The position numbers were made by a program, and so were the translations under genes. The notes below the pieces were generated by a model. That model saw only the letters and a program-made list of their open reading frames with translations, was not told the DNA's origin and made no database searches. From JBLHGN01 sp047616325 (GTDB lineage: Bacteria; Pseudomonadota; Gammaproteobacteria; Pseudomonadales; Cellvibrionaceae), in assembly GCA_047616325.1 (NCBI GenBank), contig JBLHGN010000152.1, positions 1-8,592 on the forward strand: DNA of 8,592 nucleotides. Reading direction: 5' to 3'. Of the stretch, positions 1 through 7,181 are shown one piece after another. Within the stretch, counting starts at the first letter, position 1; the number at the start of each line of letters is the position of its first letter.

Positions 1-2139
1 TAACTCGTCCAGAGCGTCGCCCTGATCCGAGCTTGCAAGATGAGGAACATCGGATACGTCAAAGCTACCTTCATCGAAATCTGGTGCGCCATCGATACTC
101 GAGCGCAATTGCGTGGCTCGCGCTAAGGTATCGGACGAAGCAAATGCCCGCAACTTGGCAAAATGAGGGTCAAAACGCTCTGCATCTCCCTGCGAGGAGT
201 AGACCTCCAACAATTTTAATCGCGCATCTTCATCATTTGGTTTGCGCGACAAGGCAGTTAACAGCATTTCTTCAGCCTGTTCATACTTGCCATAAGCAAT
301 GTAAATATCGGCTTCGGCAACAACATCTTCCGTTTCTGGCTCGGCATCTAGCCTGGCCTCGCTCTCTTCCAAAGGTTCGTCCAAATCTTCTGCAAAAGAA
401 TCGTCAAAGTCGCCTAAGTCAATTTCATGACTGTCCTCTTGCTCTTCAAGCAGAGGCTCTGAATTTTGTTCAACGACTTCAAGCTCTTCATCGCCAAAAT
501 CAAAATCGTCTTCATCAGCGGATCGCTGGCGAATAAAGAAGAATACGCCAACACCAACGCCAACGCCAATAACGCCAATGACTATAAAAACCACATAGTC
601 CAGAATTAAATCAATTATTCCTTTTTCTGGAACTGGAGCCTTGAGCACTACCTTGCGGCGATCCACCGTGGCCTCAGATTTATCCTGAGGAGAAACTGCG
701 GCGACGTCTTCGGTAGTTGCCGAGTCAACACTGTCACGCGTTTCGCCCTCAGCATTCGAATCGGTGCCGACAGCTAGCTCTTCACCTAAATCCGAAACAA
801 GCGGGGCTTCATCATCGACATCGGCCTGCTCAGCGTCTGCGCCTGAGTCTGCGCCTGAGTCTGAGTCTGAGTCTGAGTCTGAGCCTGTGGAACTGTAAAC
901 GTCTTCATCATCGCTCTCAGTACTAGCACTAAGCGCTGCTTCATCAGCATTTTTTTTAACTGAAAGCTCAAGCGCACGCAAACTTTCGTTGCTGACAGAA
1001 ATCATGCGCTCCATTGTTTCAATTTGCTCTTCCAGAGACTGAACTTTTGAACGCAACTCATTATTGTCTTTAGAGCTCTTGTCAAACTGTTCGAGCGTAA
1101 TCGCCAATTCGTTTTCCAGTGCATCAGTACTAGCTTCGGCAGACCCTCCCGTCGATCTGCCCTCGTTGCTAGCGTATAGTTTGTCAGGAGAAGCAAGCTT
1201 GAGGCGCCCTTCACGAGCATCTGGCTGGCTGCTTTCATCACCATAAGAGCGGCCACTGGTCAACTGGGCTGCCGAAACATCCGCACCCGAGCTAGATCCA
1301 CTCCAGTCGGCATTTTGTGCCGCCACTTCACGCACCGCATTTTCAGAATCGTAGACGCTGGTCAGCGCATCCCGAGAAGGAATTCTCAAAACCTGACCTT
1401 TTTTGAGTAGGTTGATATTGTTATTGATAAAAGCTTGGGGATTATCGCGCTGAATAGCCAACATCGTTTGTTGAATACTTACCGAACGATCCGGCCTAAC
1501 TTGTGCGGCAATTTCCCAAAGAGTGTCATTGGCAGACACCTTATAAGTATCACCTGTATAAGCAGGGCCAGTGGATGTTTGATTTGAGCTTGACGCACTC
1601 GAACCCGAAGCGTTTGGCGACACAAATGCCGAACGCGGTTTATAGTCCGAGGTGGCCGATTGAGGCGCTGCGCTTGCAGGTCTGTCAGACGGTGCCTGCT
1701 GTGAAACTACAGACTGCACACTTTGGCTGGGTTGCTGGCTAAATACAGGCAAATCAATAAGCAGCGTGTACTCTCTTAAAAGTTTTCCACTGGGCCACTG
1801 GGCTTCAACAATGAAATTCAAAAAGGGCTCTCTAACCAATTTAGACGAGCTTATCTGAACCACAGGACCTTTAGCTCCAGTCAAAACCACTTTGAATTTC
1901 AAATCGCTTAAGAAGAAGGCTTTATCAACACCTACCCGATCAAAATCTTCACGAGATGCAATGCTGATCAGAATCTCATTTTCGTGAAGCTCGCGCATTT
2001 CAAGCAATTCAATTTCTGCGCGAAGCGGTTGATTTAAAGCCGACTCGAGGTTTATTTTCCCCAAACCAAGCGCCCAAACTCCTGACGACGAAAGTGCAAG
2101 GCATGCACATAAGATCAAATTTAGTGACCGGTGACCCAT
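1..2139 (-). CDS. fimV: FimV/HubP-type polar peptidoglycan-binding protein (C-terminal end beyond window)
   Basis: FimV is an inner-membrane polar hub that binds peptidoglycan; in Pseudomonas it supports type IV pilus secretin assembly and twitching, and its Vibrio counterpart HubP anchors polar proteins (family knowledge). The frame is open from 2139 to base 1, giving 713 residues with no stop, so the C-terminus is missing. I see a signal peptide (about 1-23, ending VWA), the conserved FimV N-terminal domain (24-133; motifs LRAEIELLEMRELHE, EPFLNFIVEA and REYTLLIDLPVF), a Ser/Gln-rich linker, a LysM-like segment (194-254, with ANDTLWEIA), a coiled coil (about 340-393), an Asp-Ser repeat (420-428), one transmembrane helix (about 510-537, Gly/Val-rich, followed by RQR), a very acidic cytoplasmic stretch (540-605) and a TPR-like pair of helices (about 608-670). 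The ATG at 2139 is chosen because AAGGA lies 7 nt upstream; an in-frame ATG at 2160 would add seven residues. Identification is firm. Confidence 0.95.
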   Translation of the reverse strand, partial: MGHRSLNLILCACLALSSSGVWALGLGKINLESALNQPLRAEIELLEMRELHENEILISIASREDFDRVGVDKAFFLSDLKFKVVLTGAKGPVVQISSSKLVREPFLNFIVEAQWPSGKLLREYTLLIDLPVFSQQPSQSVQSVVSQQAPSDRPASAAPQSATSDYKPRSAFVSPNASGSSASSSNQTSTGPAYTGDTYKVSANDTLWEIAAQVRPDRSVSIQQTMLAIQRDNPQAFINNNINLLKKGQVLRIPSRDALTSVYDSENAVREVAAQNADWSGSSSGADVSAAQLTSGRSYGDESSQPDAREGRLKLASPDKLYASNEGRSTGGSAEASTDALENELAITLEQFDKSSKDNNELRSKVQSLEEQIETMERMISVSNESLRALELSVKKNADEAALSASTESDDEDVYSSTGSDSDSDSDSGADSGADAEQADVDDEAPLVSDLGEELAVGTDSNAEGETRDSVDSATTEDVAAVSPQDKSEATVDRRKVVLKAPVPEKGIIDLILDYVVFIVIGVIGVGVGVGVFFFIRQRSADEDDFDFGDEELEVVEQNSEPLLEEQEDSHEIDLGDFDDSFAEDLDEPLEESEARLDAEPETEDVVAEADIYIAYGKYEQAEEMLLTALSRKPNDEDARLKLLEVYSSQGDAERFDPHFAKLRAFASSDTLARATQLRSSIDGAPDFDEGSFDVSDVPHLASSDQGDALDEL

Positions 2140-2146
2140 AGGTAGA

Positions 2147-2151
2147 TCCTT
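2147..2151 (-). promoter_or_regulatory. Ribosome binding site deciding the fimV start
   Basis: AAGGA on the minus strand, 7 nt before the ATG at 2139. It lies inside the short extension that would be coding if the ATG at 2160 were used. That upstream ATG has only weak purine-rich sequence before it, so the downstream start is preferred. The resulting signal peptide also has a normal short basic N-region (MGHRS). Confidence 0.6.
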
Positions 2152-2239
2152 GTTTAGCATTATTATCGAGTTTCACACCGACTAACTTAGCCGGCAACCC
2201 AAACCTCGAAAAATCTTTCAGTATTGGTCGTAAGTATTC

Positions 2240-2245
2240 ATTATA
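2240..2245 (-). promoter_or_regulatory. Candidate -10 element for fimV
   Basis: A perfect TATAAT on the minus strand about 100 nt upstream of the fimV start, in an AT-rich region. No good -35 hexamer lies at 16-18 nt, so this is a partial promoter match only. It is consistent with fimV being transcribed separately from asd, from which it is separated by over 500 bp. Confidence 0.3.
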
Positions 2246-2533
2246 AATAGCTTTTTTTCAACTTATTGCCTGAATTATTAGACCCTGAGGAGGAATATAT
2301 AAGTGGTTTTTTTGAGATTGTTTATTTTTTAACCAAAACTTTGAAACGCATCTTATTTTAATCGGAATAAGCAACTTCAACCAAGCACAAGTGAAGTGCG
2401 AGCAAATGTAGTATTGCGTGGCAAAAGCCGAAAAATGATCCAATCGGTGTATCAAACTACAGAGAGTTCAACCTATAGACACAACTTAATAGAAACAAAT
2501 GACGAGTATTTTTTGGAAGCTAAGATCCTTACA

Positions 2534-2567
2534 CCGAATCTCCGAGCACATAATGCTCGAGATTCGG
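2534..2567. repeat. 14-bp stem-loop with one bulged base, downstream of asd
   Basis: The left arm CCGAATCT plus CGAGCA (2534-2541, 2543-2548) pairs with TGCTCG plus AGATTCGG (2554-2567). C2542 is bulged and the loop is 5 nt. It begins about 100 nt past the asd stop. Neither strand has a T-run directly after the stem, so it is not a classical intrinsic terminator. It could protect the 3' end of the leu-asd transcript, help a factor-dependent terminator, or be a dispersed palindromic repeat. Confidence 0.6.
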
Positions 2568-2666
2568 CAAACAGAGGATGGCAGCATAAAAACTTCGGCT
2601 GATTTTTTGAGAAAATGCCATTGGTCATACCTACAAATCAAATTATTGCCACCAACAATATTGCTT

Positions 2667-3773
2667 TTAACTCTCCAACAGGATACGCAACATCCTCCGT
2701 AGAGGTTCTGCCGCCCCCCAAAGAAGCTGGTCGCCTACGGTAAAAGCAGAGATATATCGCGGCCCCATAGACATTTTACGCAAGCGGCCAACAGGTATCG
2801 CCAGAGTTCCACTTACCGCTGTTGGCGTGAGCCCCTCCAGGGTTGCATCGCGATCATTCGGTATCACTTTAACCCACGAATTCGAAGCGGCAATGATATC
2901 GTGTATATCGTCCAAGGGAACGTCTTTTTTAAGCTTTAGGGTAAGCGCTTGGCTGTGACAACGCATAGCGCCTACCCGCACACATATACCATCAATGGGA
3001 ATTGGAGAATCAGATAAACCCAGAATTTTATTGGTCTCTGCCTCAGCCTTCCACTCTTCCTTACTTTGACCATTTTCGAGCTGACGATCGACATAGGGAA
3101 GCAAACTTCCTGCTAAAGGTGCACCAAAGCGATCTACAGTGAGGTCTTGGCGCATAGCATTGATAACTTTACGATCGATATCCAGAATAGCAGAAGCTGG
3201 GTCCTGCAATTCAACGGCAACCGAATCGCGAACCTCGCCCATCTGCGTAATCAACTCGCGCATATTCTGTGCTCCGGCACCACTGGCGGCTTGATAGGTC
3301 ATGGCCGAAGTCCACTCTACTAGGCCAGCATTAAACAAGCCACCCAGCCCCATTAGCATCAAGCTCACAGTACAATTGCCGCCGATGTAATTCTTTACAC
3401 CACGATTCAAGCCGTCGCGAATAACCATGTCGTTGACGGGATCCAAAATAATTAAGGCATCGTCTTTCATGCGTAGAGAAGATGCCGCATCGATCCAATA
3501 TCCCTGCCACCCCGAAGCTCTAAGATCTGCAAAAACTTGCCCGGTATAGTCGCCGCCCTGACAAGAAATAATCACATCCATCGCACTGAGCTCTTGCAGA
3601 TTGAAGGCGTCTTTTAGCGGTGGAATATCCACCCCCACATTCGGCCCCTGCCCGCCCGCATTAGAAGTCGTAAAAAATACTGGCTCAATTAGACCGAAGT
3701 CATTTTCTTCCAGCATCCTTCCCATAAGCACAGAACCAACCATGCCTCGCCAACCAACAAAACCTACCTTCAT
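2667..3773 (-). CDS. asd: Aspartate-semialdehyde dehydrogenase
   Basis: Asd reduces L-aspartyl-4-phosphate with NADPH to L-aspartate 4-semialdehyde in the cytoplasm. This is the branch point to lysine/diaminopimelate, threonine, methionine and isoleucine. The protein is 368 residues, the usual length for the gammaproteobacterial (E. coli-like) type. The N-terminal nucleotide-binding motif GFVGWRGMVGS (residues 4-14) is intact. Catalytic Cys134 lies in GGNCTVS, Gln161 in YQAASGAGAQ, and Arg266 and His273 in CVRVGAMRCHSQ, matching the E. coli active-site residues almost position for position. The ATG at 3773 has GAGG 6 nt upstream. It follows leuB by 74 bp in the same direction, so it is probably the last gene of the leu operon, although that gap could hold a weak internal promoter. 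Nothing indicates truncation or decay. Confidence 0.97.
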   Translation of the reverse strand: MKVGFVGWRGMVGSVLMGRMLEENDFGLIEPVFFTTSNAGGQGPNVGVDIPPLKDAFNLQELSAMDVIISCQGGDYTGQVFADLRASGWQGYWIDAASSLRMKDDALIILDPVNDMVIRDGLNRGVKNYIGGNCTVSLMLMGLGGLFNAGLVEWTSAMTYQAASGAGAQNMRELITQMGEVRDSVAVELQDPASAILDIDRKVINAMRQDLTVDRFGAPLAGSLLPYVDRQLENGQSKEEWKAEAETNKILGLSDSPIPIDGICVRVGAMRCHSQALTLKLKKDVPLDDIHDIIAASNSWVKVIPNDRDATLEGLTPTAVSGTLAIPVGRLRKMSMGPRYISAFTVGDQLLWGAAEPLRRMLRILLES

Positions 3774-3847
3774 GAAACGCCTCTAGTGTTTAATTAAGAG
3801 CTACTCAACGGCATAATGATGGATTAAGATCACTCACCGGTGCACAT

Positions 3848-4933
3848 TTAAACTAATTCTTTTAACGCATTTACTACCGCATTCCCCATATCTACGGTGC
3901 TTACTTTGGTCATACCCTCGGAATAGATATCGGCCGATCGCAAACCTTGATCTAACACGACACCTACTGCGTCCTCTATGGCTTTGGCCGCACCGGCCTC
4001 ATTGAGAGAATATCTCAGCATCATCGCCGCCGATAGAATGGTCGCCAATGGATTAGCTATACCCTGCCCGGCGATATCGGGGGCCGAACCATGAACAGGC
4101 TCGTATAGCCCGCGCCCATCTTTGCCTAAACTAGCAGATGGTAGCATTCCGATAGAACCTGTAAGCATGGCGGCGGTATCAGACAAAATATCACCAAACA
4201 TATTACCTGTTACGAGCACGTCAAACTGCTTGGGCTGCCTCACCAGTTGCATGGCCGCGTTATCCACATACATGTGGGCTAGCTCTACATCGGGGTAATC
4301 TTTAGCCAAAGACTGCATCACCTCGCGCCATAAAACGGTGACCTCAAGCACATTGGATTTATCAATGGAACACACCTTATTGCGTCGTTTGCGCGCCATT
4401 TCGAAGGCGATTCGCCCAATGCGCTCTATCTCGTGTTCGGCGTAGACATAGGTGTTGTAACCCTGGCGCTCTCCGTTATCTAATAAACGGATACCTCTTG
4501 GCTCACCGAAGTAAATCCCACCGGTTAGCTCGCGCACGATGAGCATATCCAATCCCGATACCACCTCGGGCTTAAGTGATGAAGCATCGGCCAGCTGCGG
4601 ATACAATATTGCCGGACGAAGGTTAGCGAACAAACCCATTTCATAACGAATTTTGAGCAAACCTTTCTCTGGCCGAATACTCGAATCGAGGCCGTCCCAC
4701 TTTGGCCCACCAACAGACCCCATTAAAACGGCATCTGCTGCTTGACACTTCTCTAGACTCGCATTAGCCAAAGGCACGCCAAATTTATCTATCGCCGCAC
4801 CGCCGATATATTCCTCTTCAAACTTCAAACCTAATTTATAAGCAGAGTCGACGACATTTAGTACTTTGATCGCTTCTGCCACGATTTCTGGCCCTATACC
4901 ATCACCGGGCAAAAATACAATTTTTTTACTCAC
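3848..4933 (-). CDS. leuB: 3-isopropylmalate dehydrogenase
   Basis: LeuB oxidises and decarboxylates (2R,3S)-3-isopropylmalate with NAD+ to 4-methyl-2-oxopentanoate, the third step of leucine synthesis; it is normally a cytoplasmic homodimer needing a divalent metal. The length of 361 residues is typical. Landmarks are the N-terminal FLPGDGIGPE (7-16), the substrate arginines near 96, 106 and 134 (the last in IVRELTGGIYFGEPRG), Lys192 in SIDKSNVLE, the metal-binding aspartates 224, 248 and 252, and the family signature beginning NMFGDILSD (244-252). The cofactor loop HGSAPDIAGQGIANP (281-295) has the NAD-type arrangement. The start is GTG at 4933, with GGGGA 8 nt upstream; translation directly after it (SKKIVFLPGDG) matches the family N-terminus, and no ATG fits better. 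It lies 46 bp after leuD and 74 bp before asd. Confidence 0.97.
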   Translation of the reverse strand: MSKKIVFLPGDGIGPEIVAEAIKVLNVVDSAYKLGLKFEEEYIGGAAIDKFGVPLANASLEKCQAADAVLMGSVGGPKWDGLDSSIRPEKGLLKIRYEMGLFANLRPAILYPQLADASSLKPEVVSGLDMLIVRELTGGIYFGEPRGIRLLDNGERQGYNTYVYAEHEIERIGRIAFEMARKRRNKVCSIDKSNVLEVTVLWREVMQSLAKDYPDVELAHMYVDNAAMQLVRQPKQFDVLVTGNMFGDILSDTAAMLTGSIGMLPSASLGKDGRGLYEPVHGSAPDIAGQGIANPLATILSAAMMLRYSLNEAGAAKAIEDAVGVVLDQGLRSADIYSEGMTKVSTVDMGNAVVNALKELV

Positions 4934-4979
4934 AAGCTATTTCCCCAAAGAGTCTATTAGTTAGCACTTCCACAAAGCA

Positions 4980-5630
4980 TTACGCCTTTACCGCCACAAA
5001 AACCCAAGGGGCTCGCTGTTTTCTGCGCTTCTCGTAAGCCTTAATCTTATCTGCATCTTGCAGTGTCAAGCCGATATCGTCAAAGCCATTGATTAAACAA
5101 TGCTTGCGAAACTCATCGACTTCGAAGCCAAACGAAGCACCGTTAGGTGCAACTACTACCTGCTTCTCCAAATCTACGGTGAGACTATAACCAATTTCAG
5201 ATGCCAATTCAGCAAACAGCGTATCAATTTCTTTATTTTTCAAAGCAATGGGAAGAACGCCATTTTTAAAGCAATTATTGTAGAAAATATCGGCGAAGCT
5301 GGGTGCGACAATGGCCCGAAAGCCATATTCCTCAAGTGCCCAGGGCGCGTGCTCGCGGCTAGAGCCGCAGCCAAAATTTTCTCGCGCCAATAATATACTC
5401 GCCCCTTTGTAGCGGCTCTGATTCAGAACAAATTCTTGGTTGACGGGGCGAGCGGCGTTATCCATACAGGGCTCCCCCTTATCAAGATAACGCAACTCAT
5501 CAAACAAGTTGGCACCAAATCCACTGCGCTTGATGGATTTTAAAAACTGCTTGGGGATAATCAAATCGGTATCGACGTTGGCGCGATCCATGGGAGCGGC
5601 CAAGCCGGTGTGCACTGTAAAACTTTTCAT
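4980..5630 (-). CDS. leuD: 3-isopropylmalate dehydratase, small subunit
   Basis: LeuD is the swivelling small subunit of isopropylmalate isomerase. With LeuC it converts 2-isopropylmalate to 3-isopropylmalate by dehydration and rehydration. At 216 residues it is the full-length proteobacterial form. It has the N-terminal segment MDRANVDTDLIIPKQFLK (14-31), with the family's conserved N-D-T-D region, and the substrate-recognition motif ENFGCGSSREHAPWAL (84-99). The ATG at 5630 lies only 10 bp after the leuC stop, and an AAGG overlapping that stop codon acts as its ribosome binding site, so leuC and leuD are almost certainly co-transcribed and probably translationally coupled. No defects are visible. 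Confidence 0.97.
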   Translation of the reverse strand: MKSFTVHTGLAAPMDRANVDTDLIIPKQFLKSIKRSGFGANLFDELRYLDKGEPCMDNAARPVNQEFVLNQSRYKGASILLARENFGCGSSREHAPWALEEYGFRAIVAPSFADIFYNNCFKNGVLPIALKNKEIDTLFAELASEIGYSLTVDLEKQVVVAPNGASFGFEVDEFRKHCLINGFDDIGLTLQDADKIKAYEKRRKQRAPWVFVAVKA

Positions 5631-5640
5631 TAGCTGCGCC

Positions 5641-7059
5641 TTAAAACCTTCTTACGTCAACAAATTTACCCGCAATTGCCGCTGCCGCTGCCATAGCTGG
5701 ACTGACAAGATGAGTACGGCCGCCATAGCCTTGGCGTCCCTCAAAATTACGATTAGAAGTGGAAGCGCAATGTTCGCCCTCTTCCAGCTTGTCGGCATTC
5801 ATTGCTAAACACATCGAACACCCTGGCTCACGCCATTCAAAACCCGCCTCTTGGAATATCGTGTGCAGCCCTTCCTGTTCGGCCTGTATTTTTACAGCAC
5901 CGGAACCGGGCACAACAATCGCTTCTTTTACCGAGGCGGCCTTTTGTCTACCTTTGGCAACGACTGCTGCCGCACGTATATCTTCAATGCGCGAATTGGT
6001 GCAAGAGCCAATAAACACTCGATCAAGACTAATATCGGTAATCGCTTGTCCGGCACTCAATCCCATATAGACAAGCGCTCGCTCCATACCTTGCTTTTTA
6101 ACCGCATCCTGCTCTAGTTCAGGGTCGGGGATATTTGCGTCTATTGGCAACACCATCTCGGGCGAGGTACCCCAAGTAACTTGAGGCTTGATCTGACCGC
6201 CATCGAGCACAATGACGCGGTCGAACGCAGCGCCGTCGTCGCTTACCAGTTCACGCCAGGCTTTTTCAGCGCTCGGCCAATTCTGCTCCGACGGAGAAAA
6301 GGATCGCCCTTGCACATAATCTATCGTGATGTCGTCTACCGCAACCATTCCCGCCCGGGCACCAGCTTCTATTGCCATATTGCAAACTGTTAGACGCCCC
6401 TCCATCGTCATAGAAAGAAATACGGAACCACCGAATTCTATGGCATAACCATTTCCACCGGCTGTCCCTATTTCACCGATAATGGCTAACACAACATCCT
6501 TCGGCGTTACACCTGCACCGAGTTCACCATCCACTAATACCAACATATTTTTCATTTTTTTTGCGACGATGCACTGGGTAGCCAACACGTGCTCTACCTC
6601 ACTGGTACCGATACCAAATGATAAAGCCCCCAAAGCTCCGTTGGTGGATGTATGCGAGTCGCCACACACGATGGTCATTCCGGGCAGACAAGCACCGGTT
6701 TCCGGACCTATCACATGAACAATACCCTGACGAATATCGTTAATTTTAAATTCGGCAATACCCAGCTCTTTGCAATTGTCGTCCAGGGTCTGCACTTGAA
6801 TTTTAGAAATGGGATCAGCTATGCCGTCGACCCCAGAACTGCGCTCGATGCTGGTGGTGGGCACATTGTGATCTGGCGTTGCAAGCACGCTGCCTATTCG
6901 CCACGGCTTTCTTCCCGCCAACCTAAGGCCTTCAAACGCCTGCGGCGAAGTGACTTCGTGGACGATATGGCGATCAATATAAATAAGCGCGGAACCATCA
7001 TCTCGCTGCGACACAATGTGATCGTCCCATAGCTTATCGTAAAGGGTTCTTGCCAGCAT
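5641..7059 (-). CDS. leuC: 3-isopropylmalate dehydratase, large subunit
   Basis: LeuC is the aconitase-like catalytic subunit of isopropylmalate isomerase and carries the [4Fe-4S] cluster. The length of 472 residues is typical of the bacterial LeuC that pairs with a separate LeuD. The three cluster cysteines are present: Cys353 in FIGSCTNSR, and Cys414 and Cys417 in GCSMCLAMN. Other landmarks are DRHIVHEVTSPQAFEGLR (29-46), the TPDHNVPT loop (61-68), and VCGDSHTSTNGALGALSFGIG (131-151). The ATG at 7059 has GAGG 7 nt upstream, and the N-terminus MLARTLYDKLWDDH is the family consensus. It is the first gene of the leftward cluster, separated by 122 bp from the divergent LysR gene. Cluster dependence on iron-sulfur assembly is a family property. 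Confidence 0.97.
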   Translation of the reverse strand: MLARTLYDKLWDDHIVSQRDDGSALIYIDRHIVHEVTSPQAFEGLRLAGRKPWRIGSVLATPDHNVPTTSIERSSGVDGIADPISKIQVQTLDDNCKELGIAEFKINDIRQGIVHVIGPETGACLPGMTIVCGDSHTSTNGALGALSFGIGTSEVEHVLATQCIVAKKMKNMLVLVDGELGAGVTPKDVVLAIIGEIGTAGGNGYAIEFGGSVFLSMTMEGRLTVCNMAIEAGARAGMVAVDDITIDYVQGRSFSPSEQNWPSAEKAWRELVSDDGAAFDRVIVLDGGQIKPQVTWGTSPEMVLPIDANIPDPELEQDAVKKQGMERALVYMGLSAGQAITDISLDRVFIGSCTNSRIEDIRAAAVVAKGRQKAASVKEAIVVPGSGAVKIQAEQEGLHTIFQEAGFEWREPGCSMCLAMNADKLEEGEHCASTSNRNFEGRQGYGGRTHLVSPAMAAAAAIAGKFVDVRRF

Positions 7060-7098
7060 AAAACAGCCTCGTATAAGTTCAATATAACAAAGGCGGTA

Positions 7099-7127
7099 AT
7101 CTTATTGAATTGTCAGCAATAACTCAA
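7099..7127 (-). promoter_or_regulatory. Candidate leuC promoter
   Basis: On the minus strand TTGAGT (7122-7127) and TAAGAT (7099-7104) are separated by 17 nt, each matching the sigma-70 hexamers at 4 of 6 positions. Transcription would begin near 7092, leaving a leader of about 30 nt. That is too short for a leucine attenuator, so control is more likely through the LysR-type dyad that fills this spacer. The match is weak and unproven. Confidence 0.35.
7102..7122. promoter_or_regulatory. LysR-type operator (interrupted dyad, T-N11-A)
   Basis: TTATTG (7102-7107) and CAATAA (7117-7122) form a perfect 6-bp inverted repeat with a 9-nt spacer, giving a 21-bp symmetric site. It contains the T-N11-A core expected for LysR-family proteins (T7106, A7118). 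It lies in the middle of the 122-bp leuC/LysR intergenic region and overlaps both candidate promoters, as expected for a shared operator. The binding protein and the co-inducer are inferred only. Confidence 0.55.
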
Positions 7128-7139
7128 ATTCATTATTTT
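7110..7139 (+). promoter_or_regulatory. Candidate promoter of the LysR gene
   Basis: TTGTCA (7110-7115, 5 of 6 to the -35 consensus) and TATTTT (7134-7139, 4 of 6 to the -10 consensus) are 18 nt apart. Transcription would start near 7146, about 36 nt before the ATG. The -35 box falls inside the 21-bp dyad, so binding there could repress the regulator's own gene, a common LysR arrangement. Confidence 0.35.
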
Positions 7140-7167
7140 TATTAATTGCATTCCCGTAAGGAATAGA

Positions 7168-7179
7168 GTAAATATTTAC
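7168..7179. promoter_or_regulatory. 12-bp perfect palindrome before the LysR start codon
   Basis: GTAAATATTTAC is a perfect palindrome ending 2 nt before the ATG at 7182. The only ribosome-binding-like sequence (AAGGA, 7158-7162) lies 19 nt from the start, unusually far. A 4-bp hairpin with the palindrome's centre as its loop would leave about 7 nt between AAGGA and ATG. It may alternatively be a protein-binding site or chance in AT-rich DNA. Confidence 0.35.
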
Positions 7180-7181
7180 CT

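Larger units (their letters stand above)
2140..2666. other. AT-rich intergenic region between asd and fimV, no convincing gene
   Basis: This stretch of 527 bp is clearly richer in A and T than its neighbours. Open frames of about 65 residues exist on both strands, but their translations look like random AT-rich sequence with no family resemblance or good ribosome binding site. It contains a candidate fimV -10 box (2240-2245) and a long stem-loop (2534-2567). In Pseudomonas a second Asd-like gene (usg type) occupies the equivalent position (recalled knowledge); I see no remnant of one here. Confidence 0.6.

Noticed and set aside
33..536. A 167-residue plus-strand open frame opposite fimV.
   Set aside because: It is the antisense shadow of the acidic C-terminal part of fimV, rich in His, Gln and Arg. 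The fimV frame is supported by domains.
835..883. Short tandem repeats considered as a CRISPR or other repeat array.
   Set aside because: The units are 6 and 12 bp without spacers and lie in-frame inside fimV.
717..977. Leu/Ser-repeat and Thr/Gln-repeat open frames on both strands across the fimV hexanucleotide repeat.
   Set aside because: These are alternative-frame translations of the repeat encoding Asp-Ser in FimV.
2287..2332. A very good Shine-Dalgarno sequence (GAGGAGG, 2287-2293) 9 nt before a GTG that opens a 9-codon hydrophobic frame (VVFLRLFIF, 2303-2332).
   Set aside because: The frame is too short and of low complexity in AT-rich DNA, with no neighbouring gene on that strand for which it could act as a leader. 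Chance is the simpler explanation.
2258..2602. Open frames of 65-68 residues on both strands in the asd-fimV gap.
   Set aside because: No family resemblance, no good ribosome binding sites, and residue usage typical of random AT-rich sequence.
7060..7181. A leucine leader peptide and attenuator before leuC.
   Set aside because: No leucine-rich small frame or terminator/antiterminator pair is visible, and the likely leader is only about 30 nt.
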